Assembly (NCBI RefSeq): GCF_020026455.1
Contig: NZ_JAHHQJ010000001.1
Span: forward strand, 124,001 to 188,000
Reading direction: 5' to 3'
DNA: 64,000 nt
Source: Alistipes sp.
GTDB taxonomy: Bacteria; Bacteroidota; Bacteroidia; Bacteroidales; Rikenellaceae
Of the stretch, positions 51,317 through 59,630 are shown in pieces. Numbering within the stretch: position 1 is the first letter of the stretch; each line of letters begins with the position of its first letter. The notes under the pieces were generated by a model that was not told the DNA's origin, did not search any database, and saw only the letters and a list, made by a program, of their open reading frames with translations. Both the position numbers and the translations under genes were made by a program.

Positions 51317-53347
51317 ATGGCAAGTTTAAACACTTTACGAACCAAGTTCGGCATCGTGCTTTCGATCATCATCGCACTGGCCCTCTTGGCATTCATCCTC
51401 TCTCTGAAGACAGAAATGGGCTTCTCGGGCAACGACCCGCGTGTCGGCGTGATCGACGGCGAGAAGATCAACTATTCGGAGTACTACGACCAGTATGAGC
51501 AGATCAAGACGCAGAACAACGTGCAGGAGAGCGGCGAGCAGCAGTCGGCCATGCTGGCCAATGCCGCCTGGCAGGCGTTGATCGCCAAGCATGTGCTGAC
51601 GCCCGGCTTCGACCGGATGGGCCTTTGCGTCACCGAGCCGGAGCGCCTGGCAATGGTCAGCGGCGAGCACCCCTCGCAGGCTTTCTACAACGCGTTTGCC
51701 GATCCCCGCACGGGAGAGTATAACGTTGCGGCCATCAGCCAGTTCCTCACGCAGGCCGAGACCAATCCCGAGGCGGCTCACGCCTGGGCCCAGCTCAACG
51801 AGCAGGCCCGCCTGGAGCGCGAGGTACAGAAGTATTTTGGGCTGGTGAAGGGCGGCGTTTACGTCAATTCGCTGGAGGTTGCCCGCGGAGTCGAGGCTGC
51901 CAACAAGTCTTTCTCGGGCAAGTGGGCCGGCAAGAAGTTCTCGTCCGTTCCCGATTCACTCGTCAAGATCTCGTCGGGAGACGTGAAGTCTTACTACAAC
52001 AGCCATAAGAACCAGTTCAAGCAGGCTCCGTCGCGTACGATTTCGTATGTCGTGTTCGAGGTGTCCCCCACGGACGACGACCTGCTGGCCCTCGAGAAGA
52101 GTGTGGCGGAAGTCGGCCGGGAGTTCGCCGCCGCCGAGGAGGTGAAGACTTTCGTCCGCGCCAACCGCAACGGCAAGATCGCCGACAGCTACGTTTCCGC
52201 CGCACAGCTTTCCGATGAGGAGGCCAAGATGCTGATGGCGGGCGAAATGTACGGTCCCGTGCTGAAGAACAACGAGTGGACGATGGCGCGCGTGCTCGAT
52301 TCGAAGATTGTTCCCGACTCGGTGGGTGTACGCCACATCGTGCTGCCCTATACGCAGGAGGCGCTTGCCGACAGCCTGCTGACGGTGCTGAAGCAGGGAG
52401 GTGATTTCGCACAGACCGCTTCGCGCTATTCGGTTTACGACGCTACGGCCGCCAACGGCGGTGATGTGGGCGTGCTGCCTTTCTCGGCCTTCTCGGGTGA
52501 GTTTGCCGCCGCTTTGGCCAACGCCAGACAGGGCGACATCGTGAAGGTCGCTTCGGGCGATGCCATCCAGCTGATGCAGGTGTACCGCGCCGACAAACCT
52601 TCGAAGCACGTGCAGGTGGCCACGATCACCTATCCCGTGGAGGCTTCGTCCGCCACGCGCCGCGACGTGCACAACCAGGCCGGTTCGTTCATGGTCAACG
52701 CCAAGGGTTCGGCCGCTGCATTCGCTGATGCCGCTTCGACGGCAGCCGTGACGCCCCGCGTGGCCGTGATCGCCCAGGGTGACCGTACGATCCGCGGCCT
52801 TGAGGATTCGCGCGAGGTGGCTCGCTGGGCCTATGGTGCCGAGGAAGGCGAACTTTCGGCGATCTTCAACGTGGGCAAGGACTACGTGATCGCTACGCTG
52901 ACCGAGATTGACGACAACGAATATGCTCCGCTGGACAAGGTCTCGGCGCAGATCCGTTCGCAGCTTCTGCGCGACAAGAAATACGATTATATCGTCAAGA
53001 ACCTTTCGGGCTCGACCCTCGCCGAGCAGGCTGCAAGCCTCGGCTCGGAGGTGGAAGACTTCTCCGACGTGACTTTCGGCTCGTTCTATGTAAATGGCGT
53101 GGGCATGGAGCCTCGTCTGGTCGGCTCCATCGCGTCGGCCGAGAAGGGCGCCCTGTCGGCTCCCGTGAAGGGCCTTTCGGGTGTCTATGTTTTCGAGGTT
53201 GAGGACATCAAGACCGACGAGAAGCAGACCTCCGAAGGAGAGAAGGTCCGTGCCCAGGCCATGGCCGAGGGTATGGCCCAGCAGTTCGCCGTTCCGGCTA
53301 TCCAGCAGATGGCCAAGATTCAGGACCTGCGCGGCAAGTACTTCTAA
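51317..53347 (+). CDS. PpiD/SurA-type peptidyl-prolyl isomerase
   Basis: A 676-residue inner-membrane-anchored periplasmic foldase. One N-terminal membrane helix (FGIVLSIIIALALLAFILSL, 11-30) is followed by a SurA_N-type chaperone region (VGVIDGEKINYSEYYDQYEQ), a parvulin PPIC domain about 340-430 (VRHIVLPYTQEALADSLLTVLKQGGDFAQTASRYS, then GGDVGVLPFSAF) and C-terminal helical segments. PpiD of E. coli (623 residues) is the closest named type by layout. It helps outer-membrane proteins fold after Sec export. Last gene of the plus-strand envelope run. Confidence 0.9.
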   Translation: MASLNTLRTKFGIVLSIIIALALLAFILSLKTEMGFSGNDPRVGVIDGEKINYSEYYDQYEQIKTQNNVQESGEQQSAMLANAAWQALIAKHVLTPGFDRMGLCVTEPERLAMVSGEHPSQAFYNAFADPRTGEYNVAAISQFLTQAETNPEAAHAWAQLNEQARLEREVQKYFGLVKGGVYVNSLEVARGVEAANKSFSGKWAGKKFSSVPDSLVKISSGDVKSYYNSHKNQFKQAPSRTISYVVFEVSPTDDDLLALEKSVAEVGREFAAAEEVKTFVRANRNGKIADSYVSAAQLSDEEAKMLMAGEMYGPVLKNNEWTMARVLDSKIVPDSVGVRHIVLPYTQEALADSLLTVLKQGGDFAQTASRYSVYDATAANGGDVGVLPFSAFSGEFAAALANARQGDIVKVASGDAIQLMQVYRADKPSKHVQVATITYPVEASSATRRDVHNQAGSFMVNAKGSAAAFADAASTAAVTPRVAVIAQGDRTIRGLEDSREVARWAYGAEEGELSAIFNVGKDYVIATLTEIDDNEYAPLDKVSAQIRSQLLRDKKYDYIVKNLSGSTLAEQAASLGSEVEDFSDVTFGSFYVNGVGMEPRLVGSIASAEKGALSAPVKGLSGVYVFEVEDIKTDEKQTSEGEKVRAQAMAEGMAQQFAVPAIQQMAKIQDLRGKYF

Positions 53348-53427
53348 CCGACTGCTTTTGCTTCCGATCCCTGCGCACCCGCGGGACCGTAAGAAGGGGG
53401 GGGAGGCACTCCGGTGCCGTCCGGTGC

Positions 53428-53470
53428 TACAAATAGAGTTGTAACTTTTTAAGTTACAACTCTATTTGTA
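53428..53470. terminator. Perfect 20-base-pair hairpin
   Basis: Arms 53428-53447 and 53451-53470 pair with no mismatch around a TTT loop. The stem is AT-rich (about 30% GC), unlike its surroundings. It lies 81 bases past the PpiD-type stop and is followed by TTTGTATTTG, so a terminator role is possible but not classical. Confidence 0.65.
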
Positions 53471-53518
53471 TTTGTATATCTCGGGCAAGGCCCCGGAGCA
53501 TAATGTAAACATCCCATC

Positions 53519-53580
53519 TGCTCCGACCTGTCGCCGACACCCGCACCGACCTGCCGCCGACATCTGCACCGACCGCCGAT
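53519..53580. repeat. 23-base degenerate repeats
   Basis: Two adjacent 23-base units with the core CGACCTGCCGCCGACA and a partial third. A further decayed copy (CACCAACCTGCCGCCGACC) lies near 53683. Confidence 0.6.
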
Positions 53581-53935
53581 CCTCGCGCCGGCCATCCGGT
53601 CTTTTGCCGGGGAGCAGTGATGTGGCTATCTGCTGTGCGCGCTTTTCCGCCGGTCCGGGATCGTTGATTCGATCTCCATCCGCACCAACCTGCCGCCGAC
53701 CATCCGCATACTCCATCCGAATGAGGCCGTTGACAAGGCGATTTTCCCGAGTCTGTCCCAGACTTCCCGTCGCCCTGACAGCGACGGCGACAATGGGGAC
53801 TTGGGAGGTGCAACGCCCGTATGACCACGGGTTTTTCTTGAGGGAGGGTCGGATTTTGTAAGGAGGTCCGGTCCCCGGGGCGGACTGGACAGGCGAAATG
53901 AGCTTTTCATCGCACAACCTTTTTCGATGTCACCG

Positions 53936-54106
53936 AATCTGATGGAACCGCTACAGTCTGCACGAAGGTGCAAGTCCGATGACCCCCAATCGGATGGACC
54001 CACTGCAGTCTGCCCGAAGGCGCAGGGCCGTTGAAATCCAATCGGATGAACCCGCTGCAGTCTGCACGAAGGCGCAAGGCTGTTGAAATCCGATCGGGTG
54101 GATACC
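53936..54106. repeat. 52-base tandem repeat
   Basis: Three full copies start at 53936, 53988 and 54040, with a partial fourth at 54092. The period is exactly 52, not a multiple of three. Each copy begins AATCGGATGGAACC-like and contains a small hairpin TGCAC-GAAG-GTGCA (perfect in the first copy, one mismatch in the others). There are no spacers between copies. Confidence 0.85.
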
Positions 54107-54256
54107 TCCGTAAAGCAATTCGACGGGGTTGCGGCTTGGTAGCGCAACTCCGTCGAATTCTGCTTGCTCAGGCCGGGGAGCCTGAAATCCATGCACAGGG
54201 CCTGTTTCAAATCTGCTGCTTATCTGCGACTGGCGCTTTCTGCAGCCCTCAGTCCT

Positions 54257-54292
54257 CAGCCCCCCCCCATCCCGCGAAGGCGGGAGGGGCTG
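54257..54292 (-). terminator. GC-rich hairpin after the M16 gene
   Basis: CAGCCCC / GGGGCTG outer arms with an inner TCCCGC / GCGGGA stem. No T run follows on the minus strand, so termination is uncertain. A C9 run (54260-54268) lies within it. Confidence 0.45.
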
Positions 54293-54312
54293 CAAGGCCC
54301 CTTTGGGGCGGG

Positions 54313-57213
54313 TTAATACCCGAATATCTCCTCCAGCGAAACGGTCCGGATCGGCCCGAGTGTCTTGAGGTAGTTGAGGTCGAGATCCTGAATGTCGCCC
54401 AGGATGCTGTAGACGTATCTGCGGTTCTTGACCCACTTCTCCTGTGCGGCCTTCACGTCGGCAAACGTCATCGCCTGCACCTTCTCGAAAATCCGCTTGT
54501 CGCGGTCCTCCTCAAGACCCAGGTCGCGCAGCCTGAGGAAACTCCACAGCACCTGTTCCTTCACCGTGCGGTCGGTGCGCAGACGCGAGATCAAGCCCTC
54601 TTTGGCGATTTTGAATGCGGCCTCTGATTCGGGCATGTTGTTGATGATTTCGTCGAAGGCTTCAACAGCCATCCGCATCTTGTCGTTCTGTGTGGCGATG
54701 AAGGCGATGTAGCTGTAGTTCGTGTCGGCGTAGCTCGGCTGTATGATGCTGGCCTGCGCGGAGTAGGCCAGGCCGCGGGCCTCGCGCATCTCCTGGAAGA
54801 CTATCGAGTTCATGCCTCCGCCGAAATATTCGTTGTAGAGCGTGATCTCGGGGTCGGCCGCGACGTCGAACTGCTTGCCGAGATTCGAATATTGCATGTA
54901 GTAGAGCTGCTTGGCTCCGTATTGTGCCATCAGCACCTTGCTTTCGTCCGTGGGCAGCATTTGCAGGTGCTTCTTCTCGAGCGGCAGAAGGGCTTCCGGC
55001 GTTTTGTGGTGCATGGCCAGCGCTTCCTTCACCTCCTGCTCCGATTGCGGGCCGTAGTACAATACCTTGTGTTGCTTGCCCATCAGATCGGCGATCTTCG
55101 CCAGCAGCATTTCGGAACTCATCGCTTCGAGTGCCGGATTGGTGAGCGTCGTGCGGCTGATGAAGTCGGGCCCGTAGACCATGTAGTTCTGCAAGGCTCC
55201 GAAACAGCGGCCCTGGTTGAGTTTTGCGTCGGCGCGGCTTTTGATCATGTCGGCCTTGAGGTTGGCGAGAATCTCCTCGTCGGGCTCGGGGTTGTTCAGC
55301 AACTCCCCGACGATTTCCATGGCCTCGGTCATATTCTCACCCAGTCCCTCGATCGTGATGCGGCACGAGGAGGCCGTTGCCTGCATCCCGAACGAACATG
55401 CTATGGCGTACATCTTCGAGGCGATCTGCTCGGCCGTCAGCGACCCGGAACCGAGATAGCCCAGGTAGTCGAAGGCCAGATTGAGCGCCGGATCGTTCTC
55501 CGTGCCCGTGTCGAACACATAGGAGAGCGTGAAGATGTCGTTCGATTCGTTTTTCTTGTAAAGGACGTCGATTCCCTTGCGGGCTTCGAATTGTGACATC
55601 TCCGTTTTGTAATCCACGAACACCGGTTCGATGGGTTTCACCACGCTGTTCTGTATTTCGCTCAGGAAGGCGCTCTGCGCATTGCGGTTGGTGGCTATGG
55701 GCGTGATCTTCGGGGCTGTGATCTTCTGCTCGCCGGGATCCTTGCCCTCGCGTTTGTAGACGATGGCGTAGCTTTCGGGTCCGAGGTACTTGTTGGCCCA
55801 GTCCACCACATCCTGCTTGGTGATCTTCTCCATGCGCTCCAGCCTGCCGACCTCGTCGGCCCACTCTCTGCCGTAGATGAACGAGTAGACGAAGAGCATG
55901 GTGCGCCGGTCGTATGCATCAGCCTCGTTCATCATCTGCATCTTGTAGTTGTTGACCGAAGCCGCGATCAGCCCTTCGTCGAAGGCTCCGGTGCGAATCT
56001 TCGCCGCTTCCTCCAGCAGCAGGTCGCGCACTTCGTCGAGCGACTGCCCGGCCTTCGGGCTTCCCGCCATGAAGAACGTGCCGTAGTCGGGCTGCGACGA
56101 GGTAAAGGCGTATGCCGAGAGCACCTTCTGCTGCTGATTCAGGTCGAGGTCGATCAGTCCGGCCTGCCCGTTGTAGAGGATCGAGCCGACGATGTCCGCC
56201 ACATCGGTCGAGGGGGCCGTTGTGGCCGGCAGCCGCCAACCCAGCATGACGCGCTCGGCTTCGGGACCATAGACCTCCCTCACCACCGGGGTTGTGATCG
56301 GCTCTTCGGGTTTGAATTCCAGCTTCGGCAGGTCGGGGTTGGGCTGCATGCCGCCGAAGTACTTGTCGATCGTTGCGATCATCTCGTCGGGGTCGAAGTC
56401 CCCCGAGACGCAGACGGCCATGTTGTTGGGCACGTAGTAGGTCCTGTGGTAGTTCTTGACATTGGTGATCGACGGATTCTTGAGGCTCTCCTGCGTTCCC
56501 AGCACGGTTTGCGTGCCGTAGGGATGGTGGGGGAAGAGCGCGGCGTCCATCGCCTCCCCGATTTTGCGGTTGTCCTGCGTCAGCGACATGTTTTTCTCTT
56601 CGTAGATGGTCTCCAGCTCGGTGTGGAAACCCCGGATCACGGGATTCAGAAAGCGGTCGGCCTGAATTTTCGCCCAGTTGTCGATCTGGTTCGAAGGGAT
56701 GTCTTCGACGTAAACGGTCATGTCCTGCGACGTGAAGGCATTGGTTCCATTGGCGCCGATGGCTGTCATCAGCTTGTCGTATTCGTTGGGGATTGCGATC
56801 TTCGACGCCTCGTAGCTTATCGAGTCGATGCGGTGGTAGATCGCCGCGCGCTCGGCTTCGTCCCCGGTTCTGCGGTAGATCTCGAAGAGTCGTTCGATTT
56901 CGTCGAGCAGGGGTTTCTCGGCGGCGTAGTCGGACGTTCCGAACTTTTCGGTTCCCTTGAACATCAGGTGTTCGAAGTAGTGGGCCAGTCCGGTCGTTTC
57001 GGCAGGGTCGTTCTTGCCGCCGACCCGCACGGCGATGGCCGTCTGGATGCGTGGCTGCTCCTTCATGACGCTCATGTAGACTTTCAGCCCGTTGGGAAGG
57101 GTATAAATCCGGGTTTTAAGCGGATCGCCCGACACCGTTTCGTACTTGTATCCGGAACAGGACGAAGCGAGCATCGCGAGGATGGCTGCAGTTAGCAGTA
57201 GCAATCTTTTCAT
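54313..57213 (-). CDS. M16 zinc metallopeptidase lipoprotein
   Basis: A 966-residue lipoprotein (LASSC, Cys19) of the insulinase/pitrilysin family, which degrades peptides in a closed clam-shell of two homologous halves. The active-site motif HYFEH is at 78-82 (H78, E81, H82), with the distal Glu in ETIYEEKNMSL. The second half (from about 520) repeats the fold without the zinc motif, as in PqqL-like single-chain enzymes. It likely works in the periplasm or on the surface. The DUF456 gene ends 12 bases upstream, so they form an operon. Confidence 0.93.
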   Translation of the reverse strand: MKRLLLLTAAILAMLASSCSGYKYETVSGDPLKTRIYTLPNGLKVYMSVMKEQPRIQTAIAVRVGGKNDPAETTGLAHYFEHLMFKGTEKFGTSDYAAEKPLLDEIERLFEIYRRTGDEAERAAIYHRIDSISYEASKIAIPNEYDKLMTAIGANGTNAFTSQDMTVYVEDIPSNQIDNWAKIQADRFLNPVIRGFHTELETIYEEKNMSLTQDNRKIGEAMDAALFPHHPYGTQTVLGTQESLKNPSITNVKNYHRTYYVPNNMAVCVSGDFDPDEMIATIDKYFGGMQPNPDLPKLEFKPEEPITTPVVREVYGPEAERVMLGWRLPATTAPSTDVADIVGSILYNGQAGLIDLDLNQQQKVLSAYAFTSSQPDYGTFFMAGSPKAGQSLDEVRDLLLEEAAKIRTGAFDEGLIAASVNNYKMQMMNEADAYDRRTMLFVYSFIYGREWADEVGRLERMEKITKQDVVDWANKYLGPESYAIVYKREGKDPGEQKITAPKITPIATNRNAQSAFLSEIQNSVVKPIEPVFVDYKTEMSQFEARKGIDVLYKKNESNDIFTLSYVFDTGTENDPALNLAFDYLGYLGSGSLTAEQIASKMYAIACSFGMQATASSCRITIEGLGENMTEAMEIVGELLNNPEPDEEILANLKADMIKSRADAKLNQGRCFGALQNYMVYGPDFISRTTLTNPALEAMSSEMLLAKIADLMGKQHKVLYYGPQSEQEVKEALAMHHKTPEALLPLEKKHLQMLPTDESKVLMAQYGAKQLYYMQYSNLGKQFDVAADPEITLYNEYFGGGMNSIVFQEMREARGLAYSAQASIIQPSYADTNYSYIAFIATQNDKMRMAVEAFDEIINNMPESEAAFKIAKEGLISRLRTDRTVKEQVLWSFLRLRDLGLEEDRDKRIFEKVQAMTFADVKAAQEKWVKNRRYVYSILGDIQDLDLNYLKTLGPIRTVSLEEIFGY

Positions 57214-57225
57214 GTGTGTTATGTT

Positions 57226-57738
57226 TTAGAAAGTGGTTAAGAACCAGTCCCGAATAGCGGGGTAGGTGTCGGCCGTGACATGGATCAGCATGCCCGCCGA
57301 TGCGGCGAGCTTGACACCCGTTCCGACGACGAAGGCGAGGAACGAACCGAATCCCACGAGGAAAGCCTTCGGGACATCGTTCCTGTCGTTGATCAGTTCG
57401 CCCAGCACGGCCCCCGCGAACGGACCGAGGATGATGCCCACAGGGGGGAAGAGGAAGAACCCGGCGAAGACGCCTGCGGTGGCCCCGATGGCCCCCGAAC
57501 GGGATCCTCCGAAGCGCCGTGTCATCCATGCGGGCAGGAAATAGTCGGCGGCGCTCACGGCCACGGCCACGGCGAGCCACAGCCAAATCGCCCCGGAGCT
57601 CATCTGGGAGTAGGAGGTGAACCAGGCGCATAGAAGTCCGGCGTAGCTCAGTACCACGCCCGGCAGGGCCGGTACGATGCAGCCGATGATGCCCAGTATC
57701 GAGAGCACGAAAGCTGCTATGGAGAGGGTTATGTCCAT
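57226..57738 (-). CDS. DUF456 membrane protein
   Basis: A 170-residue membrane protein with about five hydrophobic segments. The glycine-rich pattern GIIGCIVPALPGVVLSYAGLL at the start and FPPVGIILGPFAGAVLGELI in the middle match DUF456. The family has Gly-zipper-like helices and no known activity. It is the first gene of a two-gene unit with the M16 peptidase, behind a TAnnTTTG element at 57840-57847, about 100 bases upstream of its start. Confidence 0.88.
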   Translation of the reverse strand: MDITLSIAAFVLSILGIIGCIVPALPGVVLSYAGLLCAWFTSYSQMSSGAIWLWLAVAVAVSAADYFLPAWMTRRFGGSRSGAIGATAGVFAGFFLFPPVGIILGPFAGAVLGELINDRNDVPKAFLVGFGSFLAFVVGTGVKLAASAGMLIHVTADTYPAIRDWFLTTF

Positions 57739-57839
57739 CGAAGCGAGTTTTACCCTGCGGCGGCGGATCCGGGCGGCGATCCGGGCGAATCTGTCCGGAC
57801 CGGCCGGGGGCTCGGCCTTTGCAGAGGGATTATCTACGG

Positions 57840-57847
57840 CAAAGATA
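57840..57847 (-). promoter_or_regulatory. -7 element for DUF456-M16
   Basis: Minus-strand TATCTTTG fits TAnnTTTG. No -33 TTG is present where expected; the panD terminator lies in that position. Confidence 0.45.
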
Positions 57848-57861
57848 ACGGATTAAACGAA

Positions 57862-57887
57862 AAAATCTCCCTTTTCGGGGAGATTTT
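57862..57887 (-). terminator. panC-panD terminator
   Basis: Perfect 10-base-pair stem AAAATCTCCC / GGGAGATTTT (57862-57871 with 57878-57887). On the minus strand it ends in a run of T. Confidence 0.85.
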
Positions 57888-58062
57888 GTGTCGTGACGGT
57901 CTGCCGCCGCACCTCTTTGTATCACTGCGTCGCTAAGCCGCATTACTGTGCTTCTCGCACCTCCTTGCTGCTGCGCCAGGGTTCCTGTGCGCCGGGCCGC
58001 TGTGCTATTGCTCTGCCGGCCATGCGCGCCGCGCCTCTCTGCGCCGCCGCTCTGCCGGGGGA

Positions 58063-58422
58063 TTATTCCACGAGCCGGTTGGTCGCCGTGTCGGGGAAGA
58101 TGATCCACGGGCGGAATTGCTTGGCGTCCTCGAAATCCATCAGCGCATAGGATGCGATGATGATTACGTCGCCCACCTGCACCTTGCGTGCCGCGGCGCC
58201 GTTCAGACACACGCAGCCGCTGCCGCGCTCGCCCTTGATCGTGTAGGTTTCGAAACGCTCTCCGTTGTTGATGTCCATGATCTGGACCTTCTCGCCTTCG
58301 ATCACATTGGCCGCTTCCATGAGCGCCTCGTCGATGGTGATGCTTCCCACGTAGTTCAGGTCGGCCTGTGTGACCGTTACGCGGTGAATCTTCGATTTGA
58401 TGACTTCAATCTGGAATTTCAT
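58063..58422 (-). CDS. panD: Aspartate 1-decarboxylase
   Basis: A 119-residue pyruvoyl enzyme that makes beta-alanine from aspartate. The self-cleavage site is YVGSITID (Gly-Ser bond, Ser27), and GAAARKVQVGDVIIIASY is the conserved late segment. The proenzyme length is typical. It overlaps panC by 4 bases, so the two products that meet in pantothenate synthesis are made from one transcript. Confidence 0.96.
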   Translation of the reverse strand: MKFQIEVIKSKIHRVTVTQADLNYVGSITIDEALMEAANVIEGEKVQIMDINNGERFETYTIKGERGSGCVCLNGAAARKVQVGDVIIIASYALMDFEDAKQFRPWIIFPDTATNRLVE

Positions 58423-59258
58423 GGTCGAATACGGATATTATCGATTAAACGGATCTCCCCGGCCTGTACGGCGATGCAACCCTGTATGCGTTCCGAGTCG
58501 CTCCATGCGGCTACCTCCTGCATCGTCAGCGCGTCGACCGACTGGTAGTAGATGACCTTGAGCAGCGGGTTGCGCTCCACTTCGGTCGTGACCCAGGCCT
58601 TCAGCTCGGCAGGGGCCATTTCGTGTGCCTTCTCCACGGCCTTGCGCAGCGTGGCGTAGATGTGCGGCGCAGCGGCGCGGTGCGCCTCGTCGAGCAGCGT
58701 GTTGCGCGACGAGAGGGCCAATCCGTCCTCTCCGCGGACGATGGCGCATTCGACGATCTCCACCGGCAGCTTCAACTGAGCCACCATCGCCTTGATCACG
58801 GCGATCTGCTGGAAATCCTTCTCTCCGAAGTAGGCGCGTGCCGGGCGCACGATATCGAACAGGCGGCTGACGACCTGCGCCACGCCGTTGAAGTGTCCGG
58901 GACGCGTTGCGCCCTCCATCACCTTGTCGATCTGTCCGAAGTCGAAAATCCGGGTGTCTTCTTCGGGATATATCTCTTCGACCGAAGGCATCAGCACAAA
59001 ATCCGCTCCGGCCTCTTCCAGCAGCTGCCGGTCGGCCTCCGGGGTGCGGGGATAGTGCCGCAGGTCATTCTTGTCGTTGAATTGCGTGGGGTTCACGAAG
59101 ACGCTCACGACGACCGTGTCGTTCTCCCTGCGGGCACGCTCCACGAGCGAGCGGTGCCCTGCATGCAGGGCGCCCATCGTGGGTACGAAGCCGATTCCCG
59201 ACTGTTCCGTCCGGTCCAGTTCGGCGCGGAGTTCCTTGACGCTTGTAAATACTTTCAT
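58419..59258 (-). CDS. panC: Pantothenate synthetase
   Basis: A 279-residue enzyme that joins pantoate and beta-alanine using ATP. The HIGH-like motif is GALHAGHRSLV (about 30-40), with VSVFVNPTQFNDKNDL, YFGEKDFQQ and LALSSRNTLL (KMSK-equivalent) in order. Length is standard. Beta-alanine comes from PanD, encoded just downstream with a 4-base overlap. CoaX, elsewhere in this window, uses the product. Confidence 0.97.
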   Translation of the reverse strand: MKVFTSVKELRAELDRTEQSGIGFVPTMGALHAGHRSLVERARRENDTVVVSVFVNPTQFNDKNDLRHYPRTPEADRQLLEEAGADFVLMPSVEEIYPEEDTRIFDFGQIDKVMEGATRPGHFNGVAQVVSRLFDIVRPARAYFGEKDFQQIAVIKAMVAQLKLPVEIVECAIVRGEDGLALSSRNTLLDEAHRAAAPHIYATLRKAVEKAHEMAPAELKAWVTTEVERNPLLKVIYYQSVDALTMQEVAAWSDSERIQGCIAVQAGEIRLIDNIRIRP

Positions 59259-59283
59259 CTCTTTTTTGAAACGAGTTGCGGGG

Positions 59284-59291
59284 CAAAGGTA
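59284..59291 (-). promoter_or_regulatory. -7 element of panC-panD
   Basis: Minus-strand TACCTTTG fits TAnnTTTG, 25 bases upstream of the panC ATG. The -33 box is not evident. Confidence 0.5.
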
Positions 59292-59630
59292 GAAAAGATA
59301 ATTAAGATTGGAAAGTGAAAAATGAAAAATTATGAAAGCTCCGCAGGCTATTCCGAAAGGTTTGTGCTATCTTTGTAAGCGATATGGACTGTTGGGCGTG
59401 CCTGCATCCTGACCGGTAACGGCCGTTTTTGCCGGAAACCCGCCGCCGTCCGGATCGGACTCCGAATCGGGGCGCATGCTCCGGCTGCCAGATCCCTGCC
59501 AGCACGGCCCGGACCCGCACTCGGGCGAGCCGCCCGGCGGCAGGACCTTCGCAACGTCCGCTTTCCTGCGCTGCGATGCGGCTCCGCGGTCCGATTTGCA
59601 CCGTTTTTGACGAATTAATTTTATACTATT
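59292..59630. other. Intergenic region between panC and DPP III
   Basis: About 340 bases without a gene. A plus-strand TATCTTTG at 59368-59375 is a possible distant promoter for the DPP III gene, with no good -33. The stretch 59400-59600 is GC-rich without a clear repeat. Confidence 0.5.

Larger units (their letters stand above)
53348..54312. other. 965-base gene-free region
   Basis: No supported gene in 965 bases. It holds a G8 tract at 53396-53403, a perfect 20-base inverted repeat (53428-53470), two repeat families (53519-53580 and 53936-54106) and a hairpin with a C9 tract (54257-54292). It separates convergent genes (ppiD-type and M16 peptidase). Confidence 0.65.
57739..58062. other. 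Intergenic region between DUF456 and panD
   Basis: 324 bases without a gene. It holds the DUF456 promoter element, the panD terminator and a GC-rich stretch (57893-58060) with GCTGTGC/GCGCC-type decayed repetition but no clear unit. Confidence 0.55.

Noticed and set aside
53936..54106. CRISPR array
   Set aside because: The copies are directly adjacent with no spacers, and there are no cas genes in the window.
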